A stretch of 64,000 nt of DNA from Ovis canadensis (GCF_042477335.2 NC_091264.1:37372886-37436885), one strand, 5' to 3'. Positions 20,261-32,450 are shown, counted from the first letter of the stretch. Numbers and translations: made by a program. The notes: a model not told the origin generated them from the letters alone.

Positions 20261-22678
20261 CTAGGAAAAAGTGTCTTTGATCATGAATCAAGGTTTAACC
20301 ACCTTGTGTAGGTAGATGGATAAATAGGTAGATAGATAATAGTAAAGTGCCAGGAGCCAGTGTGAGGAATCCCGCCCGTGACAAGGTCATGAGGAAGGAA
20401 GCTGACATACGCAAGGCGTGCTCAGACTTCAGGGACCCCTCTGGAAATTCCTAAGCATGTACCCCAACAAAAATCTGCCGGCTTTTGTGCTCTGCTTTTC
20501 CACTCTTGACATTTTCTGGAAAAAGTCAATTCAGGGCTTTAGTCTTCTGCATTTGAAAGAGTGTTTCAATCCAAAAAACCCTCTGATGGCTTTCTAGCCT
20601 GCCTGCAGGACTCGTACAGCTGCGCGTGTGATTGTTTGAGGCCTCCTGACCGCAGGAGGCACAGGAAGCTTAAAACATCCTAGGAATGTAGCAGCTTCCG
20701 AGGAGTCAAAATCTTTAAAATAGGACTGATTAAAAGTTTCATTTGTTGAATCAATACTTGCTGCCAAATTTTCATATCCTTTATTTTTAGATATAGTTGG
20801 TATATAGAAATGCAAGTAGTAGACCTGATATTAGCAACATTAGATCTTTGAGTTAAGTACCTTCTTTGTTATATCCCACTGCACCTTTGTTCTATAGAGA
20901 TGTAACTTTAATGCTTTAAGGAGATGTAGATTAAAGAAAAACACTTAAGGGGAAACAAAATTAACATTCATTAAGGAAGAGAGCCAAAAAGTGTTAACAA
21001 GCCTCTTGGCCAAAAGATAATGTAAATCACCTGAGACCTTTTGTATACAAAATGATGTATAGAAAGAGTCTGAGCTGCGAACGCTACATAATTTTGTGTT
21101 ACCCATTGATCTCTGTGTTTTATCAAAAGTATAAAAGGCCTTCTGAACAATAAAGGAGGGGGCCAGTTTCTCGGACCAGTTTCTCGAACTAGTCTCTCGG
21201 CCTGGTTTCTTGGGACTCTGGCTCCCCCCGTGTCTCTCTCTCTCTTTCTTCTTCTCTCTCTTTCCCTCTCTCTGCTCTTTACTTTAACTTCAGGCTGAAT
21301 CTCCACCTGGGGCGCGGAGGCTCACCAGGTCTACTTACTTGCCCTGGCTGTTAAGACCCGCGAGAAAGGGAGCTTAAGGTGAAGCACCCTTAGATATTCA
21401 AGCGGGCGCCGGTGGCCCAACGTAGATGGTGCAGGTTCCTTGTCTGGAATTTTGTTGGCCTTCCGCGTGGGCCAGGCTGTTCGGCCCTCTTCCTCCACTT
21501 AATCTTTTTACTACACTATAGTTTCTTAATCTAATCTTACATTAATAAATAAACAAGTCTTTCCACGCCAACGCCGTCCACCCTTCGAATTCCCTGGATC
21601 CACCGGGGCTGGACCCCGGCAGTAAAGTTATTATATAGTTAAATCATTTTGTTTCTGAAACCATGTCCAGGAAACTATATTAAAAAATTTTGGATTTTAT
21701 TGCCTATAAGATTGAAGACAGGAGGAGAAGAGGGCAACAGAGAATGAGATGGTTGGATGGCATCATCGAATGAATGGATGTGAGTTTGAGCAAACTCCAG
21801 GAGATAGTGAAGGACAAGGAAGGCTGATGTGCTTCAGTCCATGGGGTCACAAAGAGTTGGATATAACTTAGTGACTGAACAACAAACAACATAAGTACTT
21901 ATTTACCCAATGATATTTCCTTTGCCATTAGCTTTTTTGTTATTGTAAATAGAATATTCATAAATAATCTGTGCACATTTTCTCAAGAGTAAAGACAAAA
22001 TGATGTGGATAAAATAGTCTACATATTTTGTGTTCTAAATAGTCATTCACTCCAACACCTCTTTACCTTACCACAGTTACTGGACCAGTAGTGGAAAGCT
22101 TGGGCTTCCCAGGTGGCTCAGTGGTAAAGAGTCCACCTACAATGCAGAAGTAGTGGATTCTATGACTGGGTTAGGAAGATTCCCTGGAGAAAGAAATGCA
22201 ACCCACTCCAGTATTCTTGCCTGGGAAATCCCATGGACAGAGGAGCCTAATGAGCTACAGTCCATGGGGTTACAAAAGAGTAAACAACAACAATAGAAGT
22301 AGAAAGCTTAATTTTGACAAAAACTATAATATCAGTTCCTTAGACTGAATTTAAAAAGACAGGGTATTATGAAGCATATAAGGAGTCATAGTCTCATCAA
22401 AAACAGCAATGAACAGATTTAATTGTACCATGTTGGTAACTGGTTTCCTTTTATATTCTCAACTCTCAGCTCCAGTCATTTCTTCTTCCACACAAAATAA
22501 TTAGTGAATCACATTGTGAATTCATATAGGGTCTCCTAACTTTAATTTTATTTTCCAGAGTAAAGCACGTTTTTTAAAAAGAGTTTTCCTTCCCTCTTTT
22601 CCCATGTTAAGGAAAATTACCTGCTGGACCACAGGATACTGTCAAGATAAAGGTCAGGAAAATACAAAGTATCTTCAT
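19914..22678 (-). CDS. DEFB113: Beta-defensin 113 with extended glycosylation-prone tail
   Basis: Secreted beta-defensin. The coding parts are 22621-22678 (leader) and 19914-20260, joined in phase 1 to give 134 residues. The leader reads MKILCIFLTFILTVSCGPA. A basic linker (residues 20-38, KTREKTKEIEERKRQ) precedes the six-cysteine core at residues 39-66, spaced C-X6-C-X3-C-X9-C-X4-CC. Leader, linker and core match human DEFB113 closely as I remember it, but that protein stops at about 82 residues. Here a Ser/Thr/Asn-rich tail (residues about 81-134, 22 Ser/Thr) is built from three repeats of 12-13 residues, starting at Tyr89, Tyr102 and Tyr115, plus a partial one. Sequons at Asn99, 103, 109, 114 and 124 could carry N-glycans. 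The intron holds a solo LTR. Family members act in the male reproductive tract; a sperm-coating role like that of DEFB126 is only inferred. Confidence 0.87.
20348..21621 (+). mobile_element. Solo LTR of an ERV2 (betaretrovirus-type) element in the DEFB113 intron
   Basis: A 1,274-bp block beginning TGCCAGGAGCC and ending GACCCCGGCA, bounded by TG...CA. A 6-bp duplication, GTAAAG, flanks it at 20342-20347 and 21622-21627, the size expected for this class. It holds a promoter-like TATAAAAGG near 21131, an AATAAA near 21150, and a (CT)-rich stretch. No internal viral genes are present, so the provirus was probably lost by LTR-LTR recombination. It is antisense to DEFB113. Confidence 0.88.
21628..21711. 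other. DEFB113 intron, unique
   Basis: Short AT-rich intron segment between the solo LTR and a BovB fragment. Confidence 0.4.
21712..21890 (+). repeat. BovB 3' fragment in the DEFB113 intron
   Basis: Only the last ~180 bp of BovB remain (gaagacaggaggagaag, then gatggttggatggcatcat), ending gtgactgaacaac. Confidence 0.85.
22103..22292 (+). repeat. Bov-tA SINE in the DEFB113 intron
   Basis: A complete tRNA head (gggcttcccaggtggctcag) and Bov-A body, ending in a caacaacaat tail. The flanks agtagtggaaagctt and agtagaaagctt suggest an aged target-site duplication. Confidence 0.88.
22621..22678 (-). CDS. DEFB113: DEFB113 leader exon (signal peptide)
   Basis: The ATG is at 22676-22678; 19 codons plus one base precede the donor CAGCAG/gtaatt. 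It encodes a hydrophobic signal peptide ending SCGPA. Confidence 0.88.
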
Positions 22679-22765
22679 TGCTGATATTGTTCCTTGAGTG
22701 AAGTTGAGGCAGAGCTCAAATGACAGAGGTGTGTTATTCTTTGATAGAAGAAAGATGAACTCTTG

Positions 22766-22773
22766 TTTTTATA
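22766..22773 (-). promoter_or_regulatory. TATA box of DEFB113
   Basis: TATAAAAA on the minus strand, 88-95 nt upstream of the DEFB113 start codon. Confidence 0.55.
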
Positions 22774-22997
22774 GCTTTCTCAAAGTTATTACTATGCTGA
22801 TTAATTCTGCCATTCAAGATTGAGCAGATATTCATTAAGTATTGTGAAACAGCAAAAGGAAAATAGAGGACTTCTCTTATGACCTCAAAGAACCAAATGT
22901 GAACTCAGTTTCAGTTATACAAGCCAATAAAGAGGCTAAAGCCTTCCTCACTCTTTAATTGAAAGCATATATTCAGCATCATCAATATTTTCAGCCA

Positions 22998-23215
22998 CAT
23001 GCTTTTTTGAGTACTTACATGCTAGGCAGTGTTCTAAGCACTTTATAAGGGATTAATGAGTTGAATCCTCATGACAATTTCCATGACATAGAAACTTCTC
23101 ATTTTGCAGCTGAGGAAACTGTGGCACACAGGGATTGTGTAATTTCCTCTAATCATACATGTGGTGATTGGTAGAGTAGAAATGGACTCGAGTAGTGTGG
23201 TGCCAGGGTCCACAC
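22998..23215 (+). repeat. MIR SINE
   Basis: Carries the MIR signature: tgagttgaatcctcatgaca, then ttgcagctgaggaaactgtg, and a later tggtgccagggtccac. Confidence 0.8.
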
Positions 23216-24134
23216 CACCAAATCCTCTCCTTCACTCTCATAACTGAGTAATGAGTGTTCACCATGTAAAGTCATATGGCTTGAGATAGATACTACTTCT
23301 GAAATTTTTCTACAAACAGAAAGTATTTCTAGAACACAGTTCTAGTACTGTTACATTAAAAATTATCAGTTATATTACAAGAATAGTCAGTGTAATTCTT
23401 TATATATCATATAATGAATGATTCATTCACAGGAATAGCTCACCCATAGGGGAAAGTAGTGCATTAAAAATGGAAAGAGATACAGAGAACTAATCTTGAG
23501 GTCTGGCTCCTCTGTTTACTAACTGTATAATTGGGATAAATATTCACTAGATGAGCCTCAAGATTTTCTCTTTGAAGACTGGATTAGTAGGACCAATCAT
23601 ACTTAGATGTTTATGCTAAGGATTTAATAGGTAACCTATGTGAAAAATATTATCTACATATATTTAAACATAAATCATATGGCTAGATGTGAAAATCCAA
23701 AAAACCAAAAAATGTATTCTTATAACTGAATGAATTATGGTCTAACTTCCTGGGTCATTGAGGAAAAACAAGTTATTAGGGTATTGTATCATCTGAGTTT
23801 TAAAAATAGTAATCTATTATCATTACTTCTGTGCTCCATTCTTTATCTCAAAGTTGCTTATATACTTATAATAAAGCCATGGAATATCGTTTTCTTAATA
23901 TCTCTCTAAAACATCAAAAATAACCCTTTCAACAGCTGGAAAGTTAATAAGACCTATTGTATGTTAGTAGAACAAATTAACAAGTATGAAAAATACAAAA
24001 GATGATTGTAAAGCCACGTGATGTTATAATGGTATGGGTAAGAAGATGACCTAGGACCAAATAAACCATTTTTGTGTAGCTGTATCCATTTCATCCATAC
24101 AAAATAAGCTGATCCTATTAAGTCAGACCCTATC
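23216..24134. other. No gene seen
   Basis: AT-rich intergenic DNA between DEFB113 and the next repeats; nothing recognised on either strand. Confidence 0.45.
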
Positions 24135-24335
24135 AGGCTGATGCTGAGAAAGACTGAAGGCATGAGGAGAAGAGGACAATGGAGGATGAGATGGTTGGAT
24201 GGCATCACTGACTCAATGGACATGAGTTTGAGTAAGCTCTGGGAGTTGGTGATAGACAGGGAAGCCTGGCGTGCTGCAGTCCATGGGGTTGCAAAGAGTT
24301 GGACACAACTGATTGACTGAACTGAACTGATCAAA
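24135..24335 (+). repeat. BovB 3' fragment
   Basis: The last ~200 bp of BovB, ending gattgactgaactgaactga. Confidence 0.88.
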
Positions 24336-24339
24336 TTGG

Positions 24340-25328
24340 AACATCAGTTAAACTCATAAATTGCATGACTTTTTCTCTCTTTGCTTAAATATGACATTAG
24401 AAGCAGTGACATCTGAATTACCCAGAACAAAGATAAGGATATGAGTGATTCTCATCTCAATTCTCCTAAGGGATTGACATAAGTAGAACAAAACTGGATG
24501 CATAGGAGACAAGTTAATTTATTGATTTATTGCTTAAAATGGATGTCATTGTGTTTCATATGGGAGCAATTCAGATTTTAGGTTTCTATTAATAAAATAT
24601 TTTTTTAGAGGCAAAGGCAAAGAAAATGAAAAGAGGAAAGTGGAAAATAATGATATCACAAATAGTGATTAAGAAAGAGAGAGAGACAGCAGGGAGGAAC
24701 TTTTTAAAATAGTGGAGAACTGACCTAAAGTATATGAACCAAATTATGCATAAGGCTTCATACTTCCATTTACTTGAGTCAGGATTTTGGAGTTTTAAAA
24801 AATGTTTTAACTTTCTTCCTATGAAGTTAGATGGTCACAGCTAATAATTATATCCCAGAACTACAGGTAAGGACTCTTGGAGTTATAAGTTCTTGTTCAG
24901 AGAAGGCGGTAAGACTTTAGTGATGTTGGACTGAGATATGTCTACCAAGGGAGCTTTTCCAGAAAGACACAGATGTTGGGAATGCTGGAAAAGTATAATG
25001 CTAAGAAAGAGTAGCAAAAGAAAATACCAAGTGTAATGCTATTCTCTTACAAGTTTCCAGTTAAAATCTCGACACTTTCTACTACTTTCCTGCATAAAGT
25101 CTTCATTGGTCTGGCACTGGGTTTTAGGTTTCACATTTTAGAAATAAGAAACCTAAAATAACATCACGATCTATTTTTACCACAAAATCATGATGCCATT
25201 TTCATTTCTCTTCACTATTAGAAACAATCACTATTTCAATAGTCCCCTTAAAACGTTGTTCAATTAAATTTACCAATGTAAAGCTTTAAAATTAAAGATG
25301 AAGACTTCATTATGGGGTTAATTTTATA
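24340..25328. other. No gene seen
   Basis: AT-rich intergenic DNA with a purine-rich run near 24610-24700. No gene or named repeat. Confidence 0.45.
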
Positions 25329-25331
25329 TAC

Positions 25332-26062
25332 CAGTACAGGTTCAGTTCAGTTCAGTTCAGTTCAGTTCAGTCACTCAGTTGTGTCCAGCTCTGCGACCCC
25401 ACGAATTGCAGCACGCCAAGCCTCCCTGTCCATCACCAACTCCCGGAGTTCAGTCAGACTCACATCCATCAAGTCGGTGATGCCATCCAGCCATCTCATC
25501 CTCTGTCGTCCCCTTCTCCTCCTGCCCCCAATCCCTCCCAGCATCAGGGGCTTTTCTAATGAGTCAACTCTTCGCATGAGGTGGCCAAAGTACTGGAGTT
25601 TCAGCTTTAGTATCAGTCCTCCCAAAGAACATCCAGGACTGATCTCCTTTAGAATGGACTGGTTGGATCTCCTTGCAGTCCAAGGGACTCTCAAGAGTCT
25701 TCTCCAACACCACAGTTCAAAAGCATCAATTTGTTGGTGCTCAGCTTTCTTCATAGTCCAATTCTCACATCCATACATGACCACAGGAAAAACCACAGCC
25801 TTGACTAGATGGACTTTCGTTGGCAAAGTAATGTCTCTGCTTTTGAATATGCTATCTAGGTTGGTCATAACTTTCCTTCCAAGGAGTAAGCGTCTTTTAA
25901 TTTCACTGCAGTCACCATCTGTAATGATTTTGGAGCCCCCCAAAATAAATTCTGACACTGTTTCCACTGTTTCCCCATCTATTTCCCATGAAGTGATGGG
26001 ACCAGATGCAGTGATCTTAGTTTTCTGAATGTTGAGATTTAAGCCAACTTTTTCAACTTTTT
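25332..26062 (-). repeat. BovB LINE, 5'-truncated, minus strand
   Basis: Starts with a (TTCAG)n tail and runs back through the region after the reverse transcriptase. Flanks accagtac on the left (about 25329) and right (about 26065) suggest a target-site duplication. The long open frames on both strands (25312-26028 and 25371-25967) belong to the transposon. Confidence 0.9.
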
Positions 26063-26334
26063 AACCAGTACCGGTTAATGGACACTTTTAGGAAGTTTCA
26101 AGTTGGAAAGGATCATAAAACTTTTTATAGATGAGGACATTGAGTATTAAATTGTTAGGAAAACCAAAGAATGCATATGTATCAGTGGCTGGATCTTCTG
26201 CTATGATTTCTACTTCTTTCCACTACAAAAATTTCTTATGCAATCTTTGATCATTACTGGTGGCAACTATCTTTAGAATCCACAAGTCGAAGAGGCACAG
26301 CTGCTCTGAAATTTGTAATCCTACTGCACTTTAA

Positions 26335-26825
26335 AAACACCCATTAAATACAGACTACGTGCAAGGCATTCTTCTGTTTCCTAAAGGAAATCAACCCTGA
26401 ATATTCATTGGAAGGGCTGATGCTGAAGCTGAAGCTCTAATGCTTTGGCCACCTGATGTGAAGAGTCAACTCACTGGAAAAGACCCTGATGCTGAGAAAG
26501 ATTGAAGGCAGGAGGAGAAGGGGACGACAGAGGATGAGATGCTGTGTGGCATCAACAGCTCAATGGACATGAGCTTGGGCAAGCTCCGGGCTATGGTGAA
26601 GGACAAGGAAGCCTGGCATGCTGCAGTCCATGGAGCACAAAGAGTCGGACATGACTGAGCCAATGAACAACATTCTTCTGTGTAACTTGCACAAAGTAAT
26701 ATTAAGCCTTATGAAAGTCCTCTGAAGTAGGTATAATACTTAGCTCCATTTTTATGTACAAGAATACAAACACAGAGATTGAAGTAACTCCCCCAGAGTC
26801 AAACAGCTAGCTGGTTAGTAGTGAA
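26335..26825. repeat. MIR SINE split by a BovB fragment
   Basis: MIR text (cccattaaatacagactacg) stops at about 26384 and resumes at about 26674 (cacaaagtaatattaagcct, then gtcaaacagctagctggtta). The split matches the BovB insertion at 26386. Confidence 0.72.
26386..26673 (+). repeat. BovB 3' fragment inside MIR
   Basis: A 5'-truncated BovB tail flanked by cattcttctgt on both sides (about 26369-26379 and 26671-26681). Confidence 0.85.
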
Positions 26826-26839
26826 ACTGGAATTAAACA

Positions 26840-26958
26840 TCCCTGGAAGAGGAAATTGCAACCCATTTTTCTTGACTGAAAAATCATATGGACAGAGGAG
26901 CCTGGTGGGTCCAAAGTGCCGCAAAGAGTCAGACAAGGCTGAGCGACTGAGCATGCAT
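26840..26958 (+). repeat. Bov-tA fragment
   Basis: Headless SINE piece with atggacagaggagcctggtg and a gagcgactgagcatgcatgc tail. Confidence 0.82.
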
Positions 26959-27550
26959 GCACATTGTGAATCGATAATCTTAACCATTATTATTACTGAA
27001 TACCCAAGTCACCTAAAATGGTCGTTTTAGAAGTCAAAGGAAACTACACAATAATGAAAACCTGTTGTTACCAAGGTAGAAGAAATGTTAGAATTCATTT
27101 GTTCTCACCCTTTATTTTTACAGCTGAAGACTCCTTCTGGAAGCAGAAACTTTTTAAAAAATAAAAACACTCCCTGGGAATTCTACTTTTAGAAGAATCT
27201 AGACACTGGTAAATAGTGTAAACTGTTCCTTCCTTTCATCCCAACAAATATCTTTTCTAATTCAACCTGAATCTTCCTTGCTGCTCAAAAGAGTAGAGGA
27301 AACTATTATATATTGTCAATGAGATGAGTCAAAAATAGTATGTCACACAGAACTCTGGTGCAACTAGTTGCTCTTATTTTATAGTAAGCCATAATTGGGT
27401 GCTAAAGACAATGATATAAACTTTGAAAAGTAAACCAACCATAAAGATAGCTGTTAGAAGTATAGACTGGTGAGAAAATGTTATTCAGTGTCCACTGGCT
27501 TCTGCATTTTGTTTTGATTTTGGTGACAAATTTTATAGTCTAATGAATGT
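26959..27550. other. No gene seen
   Basis: AT-rich intergenic DNA with no recognised feature. Confidence 0.45.
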
Positions 27551-27551
27551 A

Positions 27552-27756
27552 TTCCCAGGTGGCACTAGTGGTGAGGAACTTGCCTGACAATTCAGGAGAC
27601 TCGAGTCATGGTTTCGATCCCTGGGTCAGGAAGATCCCCTGGAGCAGGGCATGGCAATCATTTCCAGTATTCTTGCCTGGAGAATCCCATGGACAGAGGA
27701 GCCTGGCGGGCTACAGTCCATAGGGTCACACAGAGTTGGCCAACTGAAGCAACAAA
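27552..27756 (+). repeat. Bov-tA SINE
   Basis: tRNA head (ttcccaggtggcactagtgg) and body ending in a gaagcaacaa tail; full length. Confidence 0.88.
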
Positions 27757-28112
27757 TGTATATTTTGTGCTATCTTATTACTTGTGAATCATTAAAAAAA
27801 ATTACACATGAAAGAATTGATATTGAGAATTTGCTCGCAGTTATACAACACTCTTTTGTAGTGTGAAAGTCTGCCTAATCAATACTCCTACTACTACTAG
27901 GAGTAGTAGTAAATCTTAGTACAATGGGTATATTTATCTTAACGATTCAGTTAACAATGACCTCTTTCAATGTGTGGGCAGATGTCTACCCTCACATTTT
28001 CAGAAGTTTCCTTGAGCTCAAGGCAACAGTTTTGTGTTATAAACAAAAGGTGAGGGGTAGGAAAGAGGATGGAAATGTAAGGGGAGAGGTCATTTACGTT
28101 TATTGATTAAGG
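27757..28112. other. No gene seen
   Basis: AT-rich DNA. A small imperfect palindrome, ctcctactactactaggagt, lies near 27885-27905. Confidence 0.45.
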
Positions 28113-28325
28113 AATAGTGTGTACTCAGTAGTGTATGACTCTTGTGACCCCATGAGTATAGCCCACCAGGCTCCTCTGTCCATGGGACACTTTTAGGCAA
28201 GAATACTGGAGTTCTGGGTTGCCATCTCCTCCTCCAGGGTCTTCCTGACCCAACAATTGAACTTGCATCTGCTGTGTCTCCTACATTGCCCGTGGATTCT
28301 TTATCCACTGAGCCATCAAGGGAAA
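28113..28325 (-). repeat. Bov-tA SINE, minus strand
   Basis: Diverged full-length copy; the tRNA head lies at the right end (gagccatcaagggaa). Confidence 0.85.
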
Positions 28326-29586
28326 TATAAAAGAAAGCCACAGCTAAGTAGGCAAAGCCCATTACTATTTTACCTTTTTATACAGTGACATAGAAATATC
28401 AATCTGTAACTACCTCTAGTGACCATAGTTTAGCAGTTGCTTAGGCAGTACTTAATGAAAATAAATGTCCTTACTGATGCTTCCTCCTAATATCTTTGTT
28501 CATAATACCATCACTTAAGTTAGTGGTTTGAGGAAAGAAAGAATTCTATAACTATCCAAATACATTGATTACTTTTGGTATTAATGTATCTGTGAGTTAT
28601 CTTAAGCTAAGGAAATTAATGTGATAATCAAAACATTACATTTTAATTTTGAAAACAGAGTATTGATTTCGTGTTACATGATTTTACTTGCTTCCTCTAC
28701 TTATGTCTAAGTGAATTTTAACTTACGGATTATAAAGTCACAATAGTTATTAATCATTCATACATATTTTGCATGTGATCCATTTCTGTGTGTCATTTCA
28801 AATTTTACTCAAATGAAGTTTATTTTCTCACTGAACACGTTTCTTTACCCTTCACCCAACAGCAATCTTCCCTTTACTTCAGAAAGATTTTGACTGTGTG
28901 TGTGAGTATGGGTGTGATATGTAATATTTCAGCCTCATTATCAAGCATTCTTTCAAATTGTAATCCTCTCACTCTTTTGCCCACAATCACAATTTATTTT
29001 TTTAAAAATTTGGTCTCTGCTACTCACATGTCATCTTATCAGATGATATTTTAAAGGTTTTTTTTTTGTGACTACTCTAATAATTATAGTAAGCCTTGTG
29101 AATATAGTGAAGCAACACTGAAATGTGTTTTTGGTGTTCTTTATTTGTCTTTATCTGAAATTAGCTAGATTCATTGTCAGTTTTTGTGTTTTTTTTTTTA
29201 AGTTATTTATTCTTATGGTTTGGTATAATTATTACCATTGTAATTATTAACTGCATATCTCATTCAAATATAAATTCCATGAGTGAGGGATTTTGACAGC
29301 TTTAAAGTGGCACATAGGGGAGAATACATATTTAACACAGACCTATTGAATGAAGATTGAAATAAAGTTATAACAGCAAATACAGTATTTATTGTTTATC
29401 TACCCAAAAAATTTTAGAAAATGGCACTTCTGAGAAATTGAATGTCAGAATTCTAATCTTAAGGCATTAGAGACCAATTCATAAAGGGTTATTACTCACT
29501 TTTCTCCCTTTATTTGGTTATGAAAAATGATTGAGGGGAATGAATGCTTTGTCTTCTTAAGTTTAAATAAGTAATTATGACTTGTT
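28326..29586. other. No gene seen
   Basis: About 1.3 kb of AT-rich intergenic DNA. The open frame at 28788-29054 has no recognisable family. Confidence 0.45.
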
Positions 29587-29588
29587 AA

Positions 29589-29789
29589 GTGTTAGTTGCT
29601 CTGACAGACTCTTTGTGATTCCATGGACTATAGCCCATCAGGCTCCTCCGTCCATGGAATTCTCCAGGCAAGAATACTGGAGTGGATAGCCATCCCCTTT
29701 TCCATGGGGTCTTCCCAACTCAGGGATCTAACCCTGGTCTCCTGCATTGTAGGCAGACTCTTTATTTTCGGGGTCACCAGGAAAGCCCA
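29589..29789 (-). repeat. Bov-tA SINE, minus strand
   Basis: Full-length SINE: gtgttagttgctctgacaga at its tail end, ggggtcaccaggaaagccca at its head. Confidence 0.88.
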
Positions 29790-29831
29790 CTTATGACTTA
29801 CCACACTAAATATGGCTTGAATAAGGGGCAG

Positions 29832-30692
29832 TGAGAAACGCTGGGCTGGAAGAAGCACAGCCTGGAATGAAGATTGCCGGGAGAAATATCAATAACCTCA
29901 GATACGCAGATGACACCACGCTTATGGCAGAAAGTATAGAAGAACTAAAGAGCCTCTTGATGAAAGTGAAAGAGGAGAGTGAAAAAGTTGGCTTAAAGCT
30001 CAACATTCAGAAAACGAAGATCATGGCATCTGGTCCCATCACTTCATGGCAAATAGATGGGGAAAACAGTGGAAACAGTGTCAGACTTTATTTTGGGGGG
30101 CTCCAAAATCACTGCAGATGGTGATTGCAGCCATGAAATTAAAAGACGCTTACTCCTTGGAAGAAAAGTTATGACCAACCTAGACAGCATATTCAAAAGC
30201 AGAGACATTACTTTGTCAAGAAAGGTCCGTCTAGTCAAGGCTATGGTTTTTCCTGTGGTCATGTATGGATGTGAGAGTTGGACTGTGAAGAAGGCTGAGC
30301 GCTGAAGAATTGATGCTTTTGCACTGTGGTGTTGGAGAAGACGCTTGAGAGTCCCTTGGACTGCAAGGAAATCCAACCAGTCCATTCTAAAGGAGGTCAG
30401 TCCTGGGTGTTCTTTAGAAGGAATGATGCTAAAGCTGAAACTCCAATATTTTGGCCACCTGATGCGAAGAGTTGACTCATTGGAAAAGACTCTGATGCTG
30501 GGAGGGATTGGGGGCTGGAGGAGAAGGGGATGACAGAGGATGAGATGGCTGGATGGCATCACTGAGTCGATGGACATGAGTCTGAATGAACTCCGGGAGT
30601 TGGTGATGGACAGGGAGGCCTGGCGTGCTGCGATTCATGGGGTCGCAAAGAGTCAGACACGACTGAGTGACTGAACTGAACTGAACTGAACT
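29832..30692 (+). repeat. BovB LINE, 5'-truncated but well preserved
   Basis: Starts inside the reverse-transcriptase domain and runs to a long ACTGA tail, flanked by aaggggca on both sides (about 29823-29830 and 30694-30701). It keeps an intact catalytic box (NNLRYADDTTLMAE), unlike the BovB at 6238, and looks like one of the younger copies. Frames at 29831-30533 are transposon pieces. Confidence 0.9.
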
Positions 30693-30821
30693 GAAGGGGC
30701 AATGGTGAAAAAAATCTCCTGAAAAGTATATAGATTGTATACATATTCTTTACAACTCCACTATTTTTATTTCATTAACTAATTTTTTAGAAACTTTAAT
30801 CTTAATATACTTATTTTATGT

Positions 30822-30936
30822 TTTAGGTCAGGCTGTGCACGGCATGTGGAATCTAGTTTCCCAACCGGGGATCGAACCCATGCTCCTTGTATTCGGAATG
30901 AATGATCTTAACCACTAGACAGTCAGGAAAGTCCCT
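30822..30936 (-). repeat. CHR-2-type tRNA-derived SINE, minus strand
   Basis: Reads back as the 'gggactttcctgactgtc...' head with a GGTTCGATCCCCGGTT-like B box (plus strand aaccggggatcgaaccc). Confidence 0.8.
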
Positions 30937-30979
30937 CTATTTTTATTTTTTATATTTAGCCAAAGGCTTGATTCTTACT

Positions 30980-31258
30980 AGATGCCCAGGGACAGTATTT
31001 ATTGAATATTTGCTACATATTTGCTACCATCTGAGCACTTTATATTATTTCAATTAAACACAACAGCAAGCTTATGAGGTAGATACTGCTGTCATCACTG
31101 TGCCATGTTTTACTGTTATCATTTCACATGAAGGTAAATGAAGATTAGAGGCATTCATTTAATACCTTGTTCAAAGTCACTGTACTAGTAACTGTCATTG
31201 TTGACATTAGGCACCAAAGCAGAATGATTCTTGAACCCATGTTCTTATTCACTACACT
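30980..31258 (+). repeat. MIR SINE
   Basis: gcacttta, then aagcttatgaggtagatact, and later caaagtcactgtactagtaa. A diverged MIR. Confidence 0.7.
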
Positions 31259-32325
31259 AGAATCAATGAATTTGTGAATGAAAAAATTTCTGAAAGGCAA
31301 TAATGAGCTCCTCTAACATCTCTCTGTATATAATAGCACTAAAGCTATTTAAGCTTTAGTAAATGGTAGATGACTGAATCTAAAATTGAAAGATGAACTC
31401 ATGCTCAGAAGCAACAGATGGATTATGTGAATCAGCGGTTCTCTGAATTTCATAATGTTTAGAATCAAATGGGATGACTTAAAGAACACACTGTCTTTGG
31501 AACCACCAGTGAACTGTGTCATTCTGTGATTCATGGGTATGGTTCAGAATATTGCACTTTAAAATACATACCCCTAAATTTTTCTGATGCTTATCCACGT
31601 CTGATGCCACTGATTTAGTCACACTCTCCATTTTTGTCAGGCACAAACTTGTCTACACCATTTCTTCCATTTGGACAATGTCTCATCACTTCTCTTGCTC
31701 TGATTAAGCGATGCAGAACAAAGCACATTTTTCTCCCCACCAAGCCCAAGAGAACTGGATGGGTGTATCTAAGCTGTCTATTAGGCCAGTGCATAGGATG
31801 TATGGATGGACTGAATGAGTTTGAATGTCCCTTTACTACTTTCTGGCTGAGCCTTGGGCAAAGAGTGTTTCCATTTCTGGTCTCATCTTTCCAGTAGATT
31901 TCAACAAAAATTCCAATAAATATGCTCCTTTTATTAAAGAAAGATGTGCTAAAAAGAAGGAAAACATTACAAATTTCAAAGTCTTGTGGCTGGTGAGATT
32001 TTTTAAAGCAAGAAACAATGATATTATATACCTGAAGCTCACTAGAGTTTGGGATAAGGGACATACATATCTGTATTTATAGTTCACCTGTTTGGTTCAT
32101 AGTTTAGTTCTAAATCTTAGAAAATCATTGAATCTTTGGTTTATTAACAGGATGATAGCTGAAGAACTTCACTAAGTCATCCAAGGCCTAACAGTCTTCA
32201 AGAGTGTTGTTTGTTAATGATTCCTGAGTCGTCTACTGTGTAATGGTTTTGAGTTTTTTCAATCTTTGAATCCCCAGTTTTAATTTAGAAAACTTTGTTT
32301 CTCTTGTTTTTGAACAAACTCCCCA
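31259..32325. other. Unassigned region with open frames on both strands
   Basis: Holds the longest open frame outside transposons and defensins (31615-32064, minus, 149 codons) and an overlapping plus-strand frame (31634-31897). Neither resembles a family I know. No signal peptide, domain or splice partner is evident, so no gene is called. Confidence 0.4.
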
Positions 32326-32450
32326 GGGACTTTCATGGCAGTCCAGCGGTTAAGATTCCACACTTTTAATGCAGGGGGGCACAGGTCTGAACCCTGGTCC
32401 AGGAACTAAGATCCCACATGTTGTGGAGCCTGGCCAACCAACAAAGAAAC
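32326..32450 (+). repeat. CHR-2-type tRNA-derived SINE
   Basis: gggactttcatggcagtccagcggttaaga head; aaccaacaaagaaaccaa tail. Confidence 0.85.

Noticed and set aside
25312-26028. A 238-codon plus-strand frame as a possible host gene
   Set aside because: It is the reverse complement of a BovB 3' region; the minus strand gives the true BovB frame.
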